The position numbers were made by a program, and so were the translations under genes. A DNA stretch of 64,000 nucleotides from Aminipila terrae. Lineage in GTDB: Bacteria; Bacillota; Clostridia; Peptostreptococcales; Anaerovoracaceae. This document shows, in pieces, positions 1 to 8,837 of this stretch (the first letter of the stretch is position 1; each line of letters starts with the position of its first letter). The notes beneath the pieces are model-generated. The model worked only from the letters and a program-made list of their open reading frames with translations, searched no databases and was not told where the DNA came from. The stretch lies in contig NZ_CP047591.1 of NCBI RefSeq assembly GCF_010120715.1, positions 2,976,001-3,040,000 of the forward strand, in the 5' to 3' direction.

Positions 1-899
1 TTAAAACCAGGAGATCATGTAATAACGACTATGTTAGAACACAATTCCGTGCTTCGTCCCCTTTATATGCTTGAAAGCAAGGGGGTAGAGCTTTCTTTTG
101 TACCATGTGAAAAAATGGGAGTGCCTGAATATGGGATGATTCAGTCTCTTATTAAGTCTAATACCAAAGCCATCGTGGTTACCCATGCCTCTAATGTTAC
201 AGGAAATATCACAGACATTGGGAGGATTGGAAAAATTGCAAGAGAACATAATCTGATTTTTATGGTAGATGCTTCCCAAACTTCTGGAAGTATAGATATC
301 AATGCCCGGGAAATGGGAATTAATATCCTGTGCACCACAGGGCATAAGGGATTAATGGGCCCCCAGGGAGTTGGTGTTTTAGCAGTGGAAAAGAAGATAG
401 ATATAGCCCCTCTTTTAGCTGGAGGGACTGGTATTCATTCTTTTAACAGGAAACAACCAGAAGCTATGCCGGAAAGACTGGAAGCTGGGACACTAAACGG
501 ACCGGGCATAGCAGGGCTTTATGCCGCTATAGATTTTATAGAACAAACAGAGAAAAAAACATATTAGAAAAAGAACTGCAACTCATGTGGCATTTTTATG
601 AAGGTGTAAAAAGCCAGAAAAGTGTGAGACTGTATGGGAATTTTCAATCAAAATACAGAGCTCCCATTGTTTCGTTAAATATTGGAGATTCAGATTCAGC
701 CGAAGTAGCTGATATATTAGATCAGGATTATGGTATAGCAGTAAGAGCGGGTGCGCATTGTGCACCACTTATGCATCAGTTTTTTGAAACAGAAAAGCAG
801 GGTATGGTAAGGTTTAGTTTTGGATATTTTAATACTTTTAAGGAAGTGGAGCTGGCTGTACAAGCAGTAAAATCTATTGGGGAAGATTTAAATAAATAA
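1..899 (+). CDS. Cysteine desulfurase-like PLP enzyme of the selenium-hydroxylase cluster (5' partial, frameshifted)
   Basis: Class V aminotransferase-fold enzyme that would release S or Se from cysteine or selenocysteine. The frame is open from base 1, so the start lies upstream. The PLP lysine lies in TTGHKGLMGPQG and the catalytic cysteine loop is VRAGAHCAPLMH, both typical of CsdB/SufS-like desulfurases. The frame breaks in an A7 run at 553-559: the first part runs to a stop at 567, and homology continues one frame over from about 560 to the stop at 899. Adding one A joins them into a 299-residue reading. It is followed 10 bp later by the YqeC fusion gene, which suggests a role in the labile selenium cofactor of molybdenum hydroxylases. 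The family call is firm; the Se role is inferred from context. Confidence 0.8.
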
Positions 900-909
900 A
901 GAGGGTAAT

Positions 910-1884
910 ATGCGAAAAAAGGTGCTAAGACTAATTGTAACATTTGAAAATACACAACAGGCATTAGCCTGTGAAAAAAGGTGTAGGGAACAGGGAATAG
1001 GTGAACGGTTAATCCCTGTACCTGGACAGATTTCTGCAGGATGTGGGCTGGCTTGGAAAGGCGAACTTCAACATAGAAGAAAGATTGAAAAGCTTCTTCT
1101 GAAAAATCAGATAGCATATGAGGGGTTTTATGAAACTTACCTGTTGGAAAGTTATACCTGTGAAGAACATAAACTGGTGGACTTACTGGAACCTCACATA
1201 AAGTGCGTTGCTTTTGTTGGTGCAGGAGGAAAGACTACTACCATTTACAATCTGGCAGAACAGTTGGCTAGTCTGGGAAAACGTGTTATTATAACCACCA
1301 CCACTCACATCTATCAGCCTTTAGAGCTGGAGACTGCATCCGATATTGTAAGTTTAGAGCAAATATTACAAAATAATAAAATAGCAGTAGCAGGAATTCC
1401 ATTGAAAGAAGGAAAATTGACTGGTCTTGAATCAGAAAGTGCAGCCCAGTTAAAAAAATATGCTGACTATGTACTTATTGAAGCTGACGGGGCCAGAAAC
1501 CTCCCTGTTAAGGTGCCGGCAGAACATGAGCCTGTCATACCGGAGTATGCGGATATGGTTATTGGTGTTGTAGGGATGGATTGTATGGGAAGAAGCATTG
1601 AAAGTGCATGTTTTCGAAAAGAAAAAGCAACAGAACTATTAAATGCAGTCCCAAATAAGACCGTTACAGAAGACCACTTAATTACGGAAGAGGATATAAT
1701 GCAGATTGTCATAAGTGAAAGAGGATTAAGAAAAGATGTGGGACAAAAACCTTTTAAATTAATATTGAATAAAGTTCATGACCAGAATACCAGACAGTCA
1801 GCTGAGACAATCATAAAACTGTTAAAATCCAGAGGAATAGAAGAATGCCTTATAACCTCATATAATGAGAAGGAGAGGGCTTAA
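910..1884 (+). CDS. yqeC: DUF3343-YqeC fusion, selenium cofactor biosynthesis protein
   Basis: 324 residues. Residues 1 to about 80 resemble the small DUF3343 family (putative Se/S carrier-like), with a conserved SAGCG turn at 42-46. From about residue 87 the protein is YqeC-like, with a P-loop GAGGKTT at 104-110 followed by a TTTTH motif. YqeC proteins accompany selenium-dependent molybdenum hydroxylases and are thought to act in maturation of their labile selenium cofactor. YqeC is usually a stand-alone protein of roughly 230-250 residues, so the N-terminal carrier-like domain is an added module. The ATG at 910 follows an AGAGGG ribosome site, and the stop is 3 bp before yqeB, so the two are one operon. 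Confidence 0.82.
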   Translation: MRKKVLRLIVTFENTQQALACEKRCREQGIGERLIPVPGQISAGCGLAWKGELQHRRKIEKLLLKNQIAYEGFYETYLLESYTCEEHKLVDLLEPHIKCVAFVGAGGKTTTIYNLAEQLASLGKRVIITTTTHIYQPLELETASDIVSLEQILQNNKIAVAGIPLKEGKLTGLESESAAQLKKYADYVLIEADGARNLPVKVPAEHEPVIPEYADMVIGVVGMDCMGRSIESACFRKEKATELLNAVPNKTVTEDHLITEEDIMQIVISERGLRKDVGQKPFKLILNKVHDQNTRQSAETIIKLLKSRGIEECLITSYNEKERA

Positions 1885-1887
1885 AGA

Positions 1888-2678
1888 GTGAAAAAGATTT
1901 ATATCAGAGGGGCTGGAGATCTGGCCACGGGTATAGCCTGCCGGCTTTATGAAAGTGGTTTCCAGCTATTAATGACGGATTTGAAGGTGCCTACAACTGT
2001 AAGAAGAACAGTAGCTTTTTCTCCAGCCATCTATGAACAAAAAGCGGTGGTAGAGGGAAAAACAGCAGCATATTGCTGTTCAATGAAAGAAGTTCAAGAG
2101 TCTTTATTAAGAAAAGAAATTCCTGTTGTGGTAGATATGGAGCAAACATTTTTTCATGCCTATCAGCCGGATATAGTAGTAGATGCTATTATTGCAAAGA
2201 AAAATATAGCTACCAGGATAACAGATGCTGGGATAGTAATTGCAGTAGGCCCAGGATTTACGGCGGGTAAAGACTGTCATTGTGTTATTGAATCTATGAG
2301 GGGCCATAACCTGGGCAGATGCATTTATACAGGACAGGCAGAACCGAATACAGGGATTCCTGGAAATATTGAAGGCTTCACTTATGAAAGAATTATTCGT
2401 GCTGAAAATGAGGGTACGTTCAAAGGAGCTGTGACCATTGGAGAGAAAGTTACTACAGGGCAGGTGGTTGCCTATGTAGGAGAGAAACCGGTTTTAGCTT
2501 CAGTAAACGGTATTGTCAGAGGTCTTCTGCAAGACGGGTTATGGTGCATAAGAACATGAAGGCTGGGGATATTGATCCCAGAGCTAAAAAAGAAAATTGT
2601 CATACTGTTTCAGATAAGGCACGGGCCATTGGAGGGGGCGTTCTTGAAGCTATTATGCATTTAATTTATTTTCAATAA
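1888..2678 (+). CDS. yqeB: YqeB, selenium-dependent molybdenum hydroxylase system protein (frameshifted near the end)
   Basis: Starts with a dinucleotide-binding-like IRGAGDLATGIACRL segment that typifies the YqeB (EF2563) family, an accessory protein of selenium-dependent molybdenum hydroxylases of unknown exact activity. The unbroken frame stops at 2559 after 223 residues. The family C-terminus is present one frame over, from GDIDPRAKKENCHTVSDK to a stop at 2676-2678. One extra G in the GGG at 2535-2537 restores a 263-residue protein, the usual family length. It lies directly behind yqeC. I consider the break a probable sequence error rather than a true pseudogene. Confidence 0.82.
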
Positions 2679-2746
2679 CCGAAAGATGGTGTTTCGCATA
2701 TTATGAATGTATACAGATAAGTCTCATAGGATGGGAGGCACACAAT

Positions 2747-3010
2747 ATGAAAAAGGAGTATTTGCTTACTTTCTCATCATTTTATAAAGCAAAGTATGCT
2801 CAGGAGAAGATAACAGAGTTAGGCGTAAGATGCACAGTAAAACGGGCACCTTCAGAGTTGGTTACGTCCTGCGGATATGCTATATATTTAAAAACCGATG
2901 ATTTAAATAAGGTGTTAAGTGTTTTTGATGGTGAAATACTTGCTGTCAAAAACATATTTCTTATAGATAACTCTTTAGGTAATACCCAATATAGAAGAAT
3001 ATCTTTTTAA
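2747..3010 (+). CDS. DUF3343 protein, putative Se/S carrier-like
   Basis: 87-residue soluble protein matching the small DUF3343 family, with the hallmark VTSCGYAIYL segment whose cysteine lies in the same SCG turn as in the N-terminal domain of the YqeC fusion upstream. Members are commonly found with selenium-dependent molybdenum hydroxylase genes; a role in shuttling reduced selenium or sulfur is a family-level suggestion, not demonstrated. A good ribosome site (GGGAGG) precedes the ATG. The gene is followed by a terminator at 3033-3072, so it closes the operon. Confidence 0.75.
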   Translation: MKKEYLLTFSSFYKAKYAQEKITELGVRCTVKRAPSELVTSCGYAIYLKTDDLNKVLSVFDGEILAVKNIFLIDNSLGNTQYRRISF

Positions 3011-3032
3011 GTAATATTTAAACCATAAAAGG

Positions 3033-3072
3033 GCTTATTTGAAGTTGTATTTTAATTTCAAATAAGCTTTTT
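3033..3072 (+). terminator. Rho-independent terminator of the selenium-hydroxylase cluster
   Basis: An 11-bp perfect stem (GCTTATTTGAA pairing with TTCAAATAAGC) is followed by five T. It lies 20 bp after the DUF3343 stop codon. Confidence 0.85.
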
Positions 3073-3137
3073 AAAATACTTATTGTTAATTTTAACAAAT
3101 ATTTTTTAAATTATTTGTTAAAAAATATAAAAACATC

Positions 3138-3166
3138 TTGACAATTTCCTTTTATTATACTAAAAT
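3138..3166 (+). promoter_or_regulatory. Sigma-A type promoter of the T-box operon
   Basis: TTGACA at 3138-3143, a 17-base spacer and TAAAAT at 3161-3166. It lies just upstream of the T-box leader and reads towards the oxidoreductase genes. Confidence 0.75.
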
Positions 3167-3174
3167 TCAACTAT

Positions 3175-3464
3175 GCTTAATGAAGCGATAAATTAAATAA
3201 GATTAAAGACTAAGACGGAGAGAGTAAGTGTTCAAATGAAAGTCGGAGCGAGTCAAGGATGGTGTGAGCTTGATACAAGTAGTAGGACGACTGAAAATCA
3301 CTCCTGAGTTGCAGGCTGAAAAAAGAAATGTTGGATATATACTTAAGTAAGCTTTGACGGTTTTTCCCCCGTAACAGGGAACGCGTATGTTAGTATGTTG
3401 TATAAGGTGGTATAGCAAAATGCTTTAGGCTTTTGTCCTTTTACAGGGATAAAAGTCTTTTTTT
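3175..3464 (+). ncRNA. T-box leader, probable tRNA-Ile (AUC) specificity
   Basis: The leader shows T-box landmarks in order: an AG-bulge/apical-loop segment GGATGGTGTGAGCTTG at about 3258-3273; a specifier region CTGAAAATCACTCC at 3291-3304 with ATC as the likely specifier codon; the T-box sequence AAGGTGGTATAGC at 3404-3416, whose TGGT would pair with an ACCA tRNA end; and an attenuator hairpin (GGCTTTTGTCC with GGATAAAAGTC, 3428-3457) followed by a T7 run. Known T-boxes sense uncharged tRNA and allow read-through when it binds. The specifier reading is mine from local motif order and has not been folded computationally. Confidence 0.85.
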
Positions 3465-3517
3465 ATATCTTGCCTGCACATACGGAATGATTTTAACATT
3501 TATGGAGGTATAGAAAA

Positions 3518-4099
3518 ATGGAAAAGAATACTGTGGAAATTCGTTGGCACGGACGTGGTGGTCAGGGTGCAAAGACAGCTTGCTTTCTGCTTGCAGATGT
3601 GGCTTTTAATTCAGGAAAACATGTACAGGGGTTCCCTGAATATGGACCAGAAAGAATGGGGGCACCAATCACTGCTTATAACAGAATAACGGATAAAAGA
3701 TGTACAGTTCATTCCAATATTTATACTCCTGATTATGTGATCGTAGTAGATGAAACATTGCTGGGAAGTGTAGATGTAACAAAAGGACTAAAAGAAGATG
3801 GTGCTATCATTGTAAACAGTGAAAAAGATCCAGAAGAACTGAGAAGTATGCTGGGGGATTTTAAAGGAAAAGTTTGTTCTATAGATGCAAGAAAAATATC
3901 GGAAGAGACTATAGGTAAGAATATGCCCAATACTCCCATGCTTGCAGCAGCTGTAAAAATCAGCAAGGTTGTTGAACAGGAACAGTTTATAAAAGATATG
4001 GAAAGTTCACTACGTCATAAGTTTGCAACAAAGCCTCAGGTAGTTTCAGGCAACATGGAGGCCCTTAGAAAGTCTATGGAGGAGGTTAAAGTAGGTTAA
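3518..4099 (+). CDS. 2-oxoacid:ferredoxin oxidoreductase, gamma subunit
   Basis: 193 residues with the N-terminal IRWHGRGGQGAKTA motif of the gamma (PorC/VorC) family, which contributes to the CoA-binding side of the enzyme, and the FPEYGPERMGAPITAY segment typical of that fold. It is the first gene of a gamma-delta-alpha-beta operon behind the T-box. Substrate cannot be told from this subunit; the leader suggests a branched-chain 2-oxoacid, but pyruvate is possible. The ATG at 3518 follows TATGGAGG. Confidence 0.9.
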   Translation: MEKNTVEIRWHGRGGQGAKTACFLLADVAFNSGKHVQGFPEYGPERMGAPITAYNRITDKRCTVHSNIYTPDYVIVVDETLLGSVDVTKGLKEDGAIIVNSEKDPEELRSMLGDFKGKVCSIDARKISEETIGKNMPNTPMLAAAVKISKVVEQEQFIKDMESSLRHKFATKPQVVSGNMEALRKSMEEVKVG

Positions 4100-4401
4100 T
4101 GAAAAAGGCAGCAGAAATAAATGAACATACATCCTGGCAGGAGTTGACTCCAGGAGCTGAAATATATGAACCAGCCACTTCAAAGCTGGTAAACACAGGG
4201 GACTGGAGAACCATGATCCCAGTTTTTTTAGAAGATAAATGCAGGCATTGCCTGCTTTGTGTTCCATTTTGCCCAGACAGTTCAATACCTGTAAAGAATG
4301 GTAGACGGGAAGAGTTTGATTTTATGCATTGCAAGGGATGTGGTATATGCTATAAAGTGTGTCCTTTTGGTGCAATTGAATTTGTAAGGGAGGAGAAGTA
4401 A
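4099..4401 (+). CDS. 2-oxoacid:ferredoxin oxidoreductase, delta (ferredoxin) subunit
   Basis: 100-residue two-cluster ferredoxin subunit. Two 4Fe-4S motifs are visible: CRHCLLCVPFCP and CKGCGICYKVCP. The delta subunit relays electrons from the thiamine diphosphate centre of the beta subunit to external ferredoxin. The ATG overlaps the preceding stop by one base (TAATG), and its own stop overlaps the alpha start in the same way, indicating translational coupling. Confidence 0.92.
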   Translation: MKKAAEINEHTSWQELTPGAEIYEPATSKLVNTGDWRTMIPVFLEDKCRHCLLCVPFCPDSSIPVKNGRREEFDFMHCKGCGICYKVCPFGAIEFVREEK

Positions 4402-5663
4402 TGGCTATCAGAGACAGATTATCAGGTAACGAAGCAGTGGCTACAGCCATGAGACAAATCAACCCTGATGTAATGGGAGCGTTCCCAATCACACCATCAA
4501 CAGAAATCCCTCAGTATTTTTCTTCTTATGTGGCAAATGGCCTTGTAGATACTGAATTTGTAGCAGTGGAATCAGAACATAGTGCAATGTCTACCTGTAT
4601 TGCAGCAGAGGCAGCAGGAGCCAGAGCTATTACTGCAACATCTTCCTGTGGCATGGCGTTAATGTGGGAGCTTTTATATGTAGCTTCCTCCTCAAGACTG
4701 CCAGTAACCATGGCCCTTGTAAACAGAGCGCTAACGGGACCTATAAACATTAATAATGACCATTCTGATTCTATGGGAGCAAGAGATGCAGGATGGATTC
4801 AGATTTATTCAGAAACCAATCAGGAAGCTTATGATAACTTTATTCAGGCCATGCCTATAGGTGAAAACAAAGAAGTAAGACTGCCTGTCATGGTTTGCCA
4901 GGACGGCTTTATAACGAGCCATGCAATAGAAAATATGGAACTCATTGAAGATGAAAAGGTAAGAGCTTTCGTAGGAGAATATGAACCTGAAAATTATCTG
5001 CTAAAGAAAGAAAATCCCATGGCTGTAGGACCTTATGGAATCTCTGCTTATTATATGGAATTTAAAAAGCAACAGGCAGAAGCAATGAAAAATGCAAAAA
5101 AGGTAATTTTAGATGTGGCTGCAGAGTTTGAAGAACTAACTGGTCGGAAATATGGATTTTTCGAGGAATTCATGATGGAAGATGCAGAAACAGCTGTTGT
5201 TATTATCGGTTCCAGTGCTGGCACTGGTAAAGCTGCAGTAGACATGCTGAGGCAACAGGGGAAGAAAGCAGGCCTTATTAAAATCCGTGTGTTCAGACCT
5301 TTCCCAATGGAGGAATTAGCTGAGGCACTGTCTCATGTGAAAGCTGTTGCTGTGATGGATAAAGCAGAGAGCTTTTCTGCAGCAGGGGGACCATTGTTTG
5401 CTGAAGCCCGTTCCGCACTTTATGATTTAGAAGACCGGCCTAAAACCATCAATTATGTATACGGACTCGGTGGCAGAGACATCACAGTAGAAGATTTTGA
5501 ACATATATTTGAAGAAATATTCAGGATAGCAGAGTCGGGAAACACGGGAGAGGTGTACAGACATATCGGACAAAGAGAAGCAGATGAAACTAGAAAAGAT
5601 GTAGAATATAAAAGGTATCAGCTGGAGAACAATAACTGGAGGTGGCAGAGCAATGGTTTATAA
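4401..5663 (+). CDS. 2-oxoacid:ferredoxin oxidoreductase, alpha subunit
   Basis: 420 residues, the usual length for a PorA/VorB-type alpha subunit. It contains the pyrimidine-binding segment GAFPITPSTEIPQYF, the VESEHSAMS motif and the TSSCGMALMWE segment of the PFOR alpha family. With the beta subunit it forms the thiamine diphosphate active site that oxidatively decarboxylates a 2-oxoacid to acyl-CoA with reduction of ferredoxin, or runs in reverse. Its last 11 bases overlap the beta gene. Confidence 0.92.
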   Translation: MAIRDRLSGNEAVATAMRQINPDVMGAFPITPSTEIPQYFSSYVANGLVDTEFVAVESEHSAMSTCIAAEAAGARAITATSSCGMALMWELLYVASSSRLPVTMALVNRALTGPININNDHSDSMGARDAGWIQIYSETNQEAYDNFIQAMPIGENKEVRLPVMVCQDGFITSHAIENMELIEDEKVRAFVGEYEPENYLLKKENPMAVGPYGISAYYMEFKKQQAEAMKNAKKVILDVAAEFEELTGRKYGFFEEFMMEDAETAVVIIGSSAGTGKAAVDMLRQQGKKAGLIKIRVFRPFPMEELAEALSHVKAVAVMDKAESFSAAGGPLFAEARSALYDLEDRPKTINYVYGLGGRDITVEDFEHIFEEIFRIAESGNTGEVYRHIGQREADETRKDVEYKRYQLENNNWRWQSNGL

Positions 5664-6582
5664 TTTTAAAGAAGAGATGGAAAAACCGGAAAGGCTCGCC
5701 GGAGGCCATCGGCTATGTGCAGGATGTGGGGCCTCCATTGCAGTCAGAGGTGTTTTAAGAGCTTTGGAACCAGAAGATCGTGCAGTTGTTACAAATGCTA
5801 CCAGTTGCCTTGAGGTATCCACATACTTATATCCTTATACTGCCTATGAAGACAGTTATATCCACAGTGCTTTTGAAAATGCTGCAGCAACCTGCGGAGG
5901 TGTTGAAACCGCTTATCGGGTATTAAAGAAAAAAGGTAAGATAAAGGAAAACTTTAAGTTTATTACTTTTGGCGGTGATGGAGGCACATATGATATAGGG
6001 CTACAATCTTTATCAGGAGCTATGGAACGAGGCCACGATATGGTTTACGTGTGTTATGATAACGAAGCTTATATGAATACAGGTATCCAGCGTTCATCTG
6101 CAACACCAAGGTTTGCAGATGCTACAACTACACCTGTAGGGAGCCGCTCTTATGGTAAAATCCAGAATAAAAAGAATCTGACAGAAATTATTGCAGCTCA
6201 CAATGTACCTTATGCTGCACAAACTACGTTTATGGGAAATTTTAAGGATCTTCATGAAAAATCACGAAAAGCCATTTACACAGAAGGACCATGTTTCTTA
6301 AATATTCTGTCTCCATGTCCCAGAGGCTGGAGATATGAAATGGAGAATCTGGCAGAAATCTGCCAATTGGCGGTGGACACCTGCGTCTGGCCTTTGTATG
6401 AGATTGAGGAAGGTGTCTGGAAGCTTAATTATGAACCTAAGAAAAAGGTTCCTCTTGAGGAATTTTTGAAAAAGCAGGGCAGGTTTAAGCATATGTTTGC
6501 AAAAGGCAATGAATGGATGATTGAGGATGCCCAGAAATATGTGGATGACCAGTGGGAACGGCTGCTTAAAAAATGTAAATAG
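5653..6582 (+). CDS. 2-oxoacid:ferredoxin oxidoreductase, beta subunit (thiamine diphosphate binding)
   Basis: 309 residues. The cluster-binding motif CAGCG occurs near residue 22, and the thiamine diphosphate/Mg motif GGDGGTYDIG is followed at about 30 residues by the expected NEAYMNTGIQ element. This is the beta subunit that holds the cofactor and the proximal 4Fe-4S cluster. It is the last gene of the T-box operon and is followed by a terminator at 6612-6641. Confidence 0.92.
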   Translation: MVYNFKEEMEKPERLAGGHRLCAGCGASIAVRGVLRALEPEDRAVVTNATSCLEVSTYLYPYTAYEDSYIHSAFENAAATCGGVETAYRVLKKKGKIKENFKFITFGGDGGTYDIGLQSLSGAMERGHDMVYVCYDNEAYMNTGIQRSSATPRFADATTTPVGSRSYGKIQNKKNLTEIIAAHNVPYAAQTTFMGNFKDLHEKSRKAIYTEGPCFLNILSPCPRGWRYEMENLAEICQLAVDTCVWPLYEIEEGVWKLNYEPKKKVPLEEFLKKQGRFKHMFAKGNEWMIEDAQKYVDDQWERLLKKCK

Positions 6583-6611
6583 TAATAATAAAAACCTTCT
6601 TAAATTTAAAA

Positions 6612-6641
6612 GACCCCTTTTGGTGAATATCAAAAGGGGTC
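6612..6641. terminator. Terminator between convergent por-type operon and aminopeptidase gene
   Basis: A perfect 11-bp stem (GACCCCTTTTG / CAAAAGGGGTC) with an 8-base loop lies between two convergent genes, with AT-rich flanks on both sides; probably used in both directions. Confidence 0.75.
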
Positions 6642-6660
6642 AATAATTTTAGTTAACTGA

Positions 6661-7770
6661 TTATTTTAAAGCATCAGGATTCAGGCAATGAAGTTCAGGA
6701 GGTACAAATAACCCATCTTTTCTGATAAGCACGTCATCAAAATAGATTTCGCCACCACCATACTCAGGCCTTTGAATCATTACAAGATCCCAGTGAACCG
6801 CAGAATTGTTTCCATTAGGAGCATCTTCATAGGATTGCCCTGGTGTCAGATGGAAGGAACCTGCTATTTTTTCATCGAACAGGGTGTCTTTCATTGGATA
6901 CAGAACATATGGATTTACACCAATAGCAAATTCTCCGAAGAATCTTGCCCCTTCATCTGTATCAAGAAGTTCATTGATTTTTTTATCGCTGTTTGCAGTG
7001 GATTTGATAATTTTACCATCTTTCACTTCAAATACAATGTTTTCAAAAGTGAATCCCATTTCCTCTGAAGGAGTGTTGTAAGAAATAATACCATTCATAG
7101 AATCCTTTACAGGAGCTGTATAAACTTCTCCATCTGGAATATTTCTTTCTCCAGAACACTTAATAGCTGGTATTCCTTTTATAGAAAAAGTCAGGTCTGT
7201 ACCAGGTCCCACAATGTGAACTTTATCTGTCTTATTCATTAACTCAACAAGTGGAGTCATGGCATCTGCCATCTTTTTATAGTCTAAGGTGCATACGTCA
7301 AAGTAAAAATCTTCAAAAGCTTCAAGACTTGTAGTGGCTAATTGAGCCATACTATGATTAGGATAACGAAGAACCACCCATTTAGTATGGTTTACTCTCT
7401 CTTCTAATACCGGATGCAGAATTCTGTTGTACATATTCATTTTTTCAGAAGGTACATCTGACATTTCTGAGGTGTTCAGTCCTGCCCTGATAGAAATATA
7501 GGCATCCATACCTTCCATTTGCTTCATCTGATATTCTTCCATAAATTTTATCTGTTCTTCGGTACAGTTCATCAGGATTTCTCGGTTTACTTCGGCATCC
7601 CTTATTTCAAAATAAGGAAGACCGCCTTTTGCATAAACATCCTTAATCAGCTGTTTTACCAGAGGTTTAGTGCATTCTCCTTCGTAATGGATAAAGACTT
7701 TTTCACCTGGCTTAACGTCACAGGAATAGTCTACCAGTACATTTGACAACTTTTTTACGCGTGGATCCAT
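6661..7770 (-). CDS. Aminopeptidase, peptidase family M29
   Basis: 369 residues; a dinuclear-metal aminopeptidase of the AmpS/PepS/aminopeptidase T family acting on cytoplasmic peptides. Likely metal ligands are seen in order: GERNIPDGEVYTAP, ENIVFE, the FHLTPGQSYED region and AVHWDLV. The ATG at 7770 is preceded by AAAGGAG. It lies 78 bp downstream of the racemase-like gene on the same strand, so the two may be co-transcribed and linked to amino-acid or peptide turnover. Confidence 0.88.
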   Translation of the reverse strand: MDPRVKKLSNVLVDYSCDVKPGEKVFIHYEGECTKPLVKQLIKDVYAKGGLPYFEIRDAEVNREILMNCTEEQIKFMEEYQMKQMEGMDAYISIRAGLNTSEMSDVPSEKMNMYNRILHPVLEERVNHTKWVVLRYPNHSMAQLATTSLEAFEDFYFDVCTLDYKKMADAMTPLVELMNKTDKVHIVGPGTDLTFSIKGIPAIKCSGERNIPDGEVYTAPVKDSMNGIISYNTPSEEMGFTFENIVFEVKDGKIIKSTANSDKKINELLDTDEGARFFGEFAIGVNPYVLYPMKDTLFDEKIAGSFHLTPGQSYEDAPNGNNSAVHWDLVMIQRPEYGGGEIYFDDVLIRKDGLFVPPELHCLNPDALK

Positions 7771-7848
7771 TTATTTAATCTCCTTTACTCTTTAGGTGGT
7801 TATTTCCAACCATTATTATACCCCAAACCATGTGATTATAAAAGTTGT

Positions 7849-8664
7849 TTATATTATTACAGATTGTACCTCACTTAAAGCTACTTTCCCGTCGACAGTT
7901 AATCTTTTTATTTTATTTTTATTTTTTTCAACGGATGCTATTAATTCGCCTGCAGGCTGAGATACTCTGTACATGTAAGTTCCATCTGTGTATTTCTGTG
8001 AAAGGGAAATACACAGGGCCGTTGTTCCCGATGCACAACTGCCTTCAAAATAGGTAGTATCTATGTCTCTTACATATACAACAGGAACCATATGTTTGAG
8101 TTTGGTATTATAAAACATTACCCCAAATACAGATGGGTTTCTTGTTTTCATAACATATGTTTTAATTTCATTGAAAATCTTCTCACTTGCAGGAATATCA
8201 TTTAAAATAATATGTAAAATACCATCAAATTCAACAAGTCCCGCCGAGTTTAGGTAACTGAGTTTTTGATCCTTTAGATATTTGATTTTTTTAGGATGAG
8301 GCATGGATACTTCAGCCCGGTTAAGACTGGTGTTGACTAATACATCAAGAGGTTCCCGAATACCACTGACAGAGATTTTAATATTATTCAGACCTGTCAG
8401 ACCCTGCTGCTTCGCGATAAAAAGGGCAAAGCTTCTTGAGGCATTGCCGCAGAACTCCAGCCCGCTCATATTCATGGAGCCCTGTATATTATGGTGAAAA
8501 TCAATATTCTTTATGAAACATACTTGTTCAGCATTAAAACAGTTTATATTTAATAGTTTATCTGATATGACAGCATATTGGGATTCGGGAACAGGGGTTA
8601 ATACAAATATTATTTTATTTCCAGAGGGATTAGCTATTACTACAGACAGTTCTTGTTTTCCCAT
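7849..8664 (-). CDS. CntK/HisR-like cofactor-independent amino acid racemase (DapF fold)
   Basis: 271 residues, similar in layout to histidine racemases related to diaminopimelate epimerase. The N-terminus has ANPSGNK, the first catalytic cysteine sits in MSGLEFCGNAS (C72) and the second in FEGSCASGTTA (C210), followed by a QPAGELIAS strand and a C-terminal GKVAL segment; all have direct counterparts in CntK as I recall that sequence. DapF proper would show GNGARC-like and ACGTG-like motifs instead. Two cysteines would act as the acid/base pair. No metallophore synthase or exporter gene is next to it; the neighbour is an M29 aminopeptidase. Substrate unknown, histidine or another L-amino acid likely. 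Confidence 0.72.
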   Translation of the reverse strand: MGKQELSVVIANPSGNKIIFVLTPVPESQYAVISDKLLNINCFNAEQVCFIKNIDFHHNIQGSMNMSGLEFCGNASRSFALFIAKQQGLTGLNNIKISVSGIREPLDVLVNTSLNRAEVSMPHPKKIKYLKDQKLSYLNSAGLVEFDGILHIILNDIPASEKIFNEIKTYVMKTRNPSVFGVMFYNTKLKHMVPVVYVRDIDTTYFEGSCASGTTALCISLSQKYTDGTYMYRVSQPAGELIASVEKNKNKIKRLTVDGKVALSEVQSVII

Positions 8665-8752
8665 AATATATCCTCCTACCTAAATTAAAAAACTAAAATA
8701 AATATATCAGAAAATTTTGTCAAAATCAAATCTTATAGAAAATTAAAATTTA

Positions 8753-8781
8753 TTGCGGAAGATTAAGTTCTATGATATAAT
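8753..8781 (+). promoter_or_regulatory. Promoter of tRNA-Ser
   Basis: TTGCGG at 8753-8758, a 17-base spacer and a consensus TATAAT at 8776-8781, about 57 bases upstream of the tRNA 5' end. Confidence 0.65.
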
Positions 8782-8837
8782 TTCATTCGTTGTAAACTGT
8801 GGATAGCAGATTAAAGGCACTAAAAGAATATTAATAT

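Noticed and set aside
553..566. Programmed -1 frameshifting at A7 in the desulfurase-like gene
   Set aside because: The zero-frame codons do not form the standard X-XXY-YYZ slippery heptamer, and nine other genes show the same single-base loss without slippery sites, so a sequence error is simpler.
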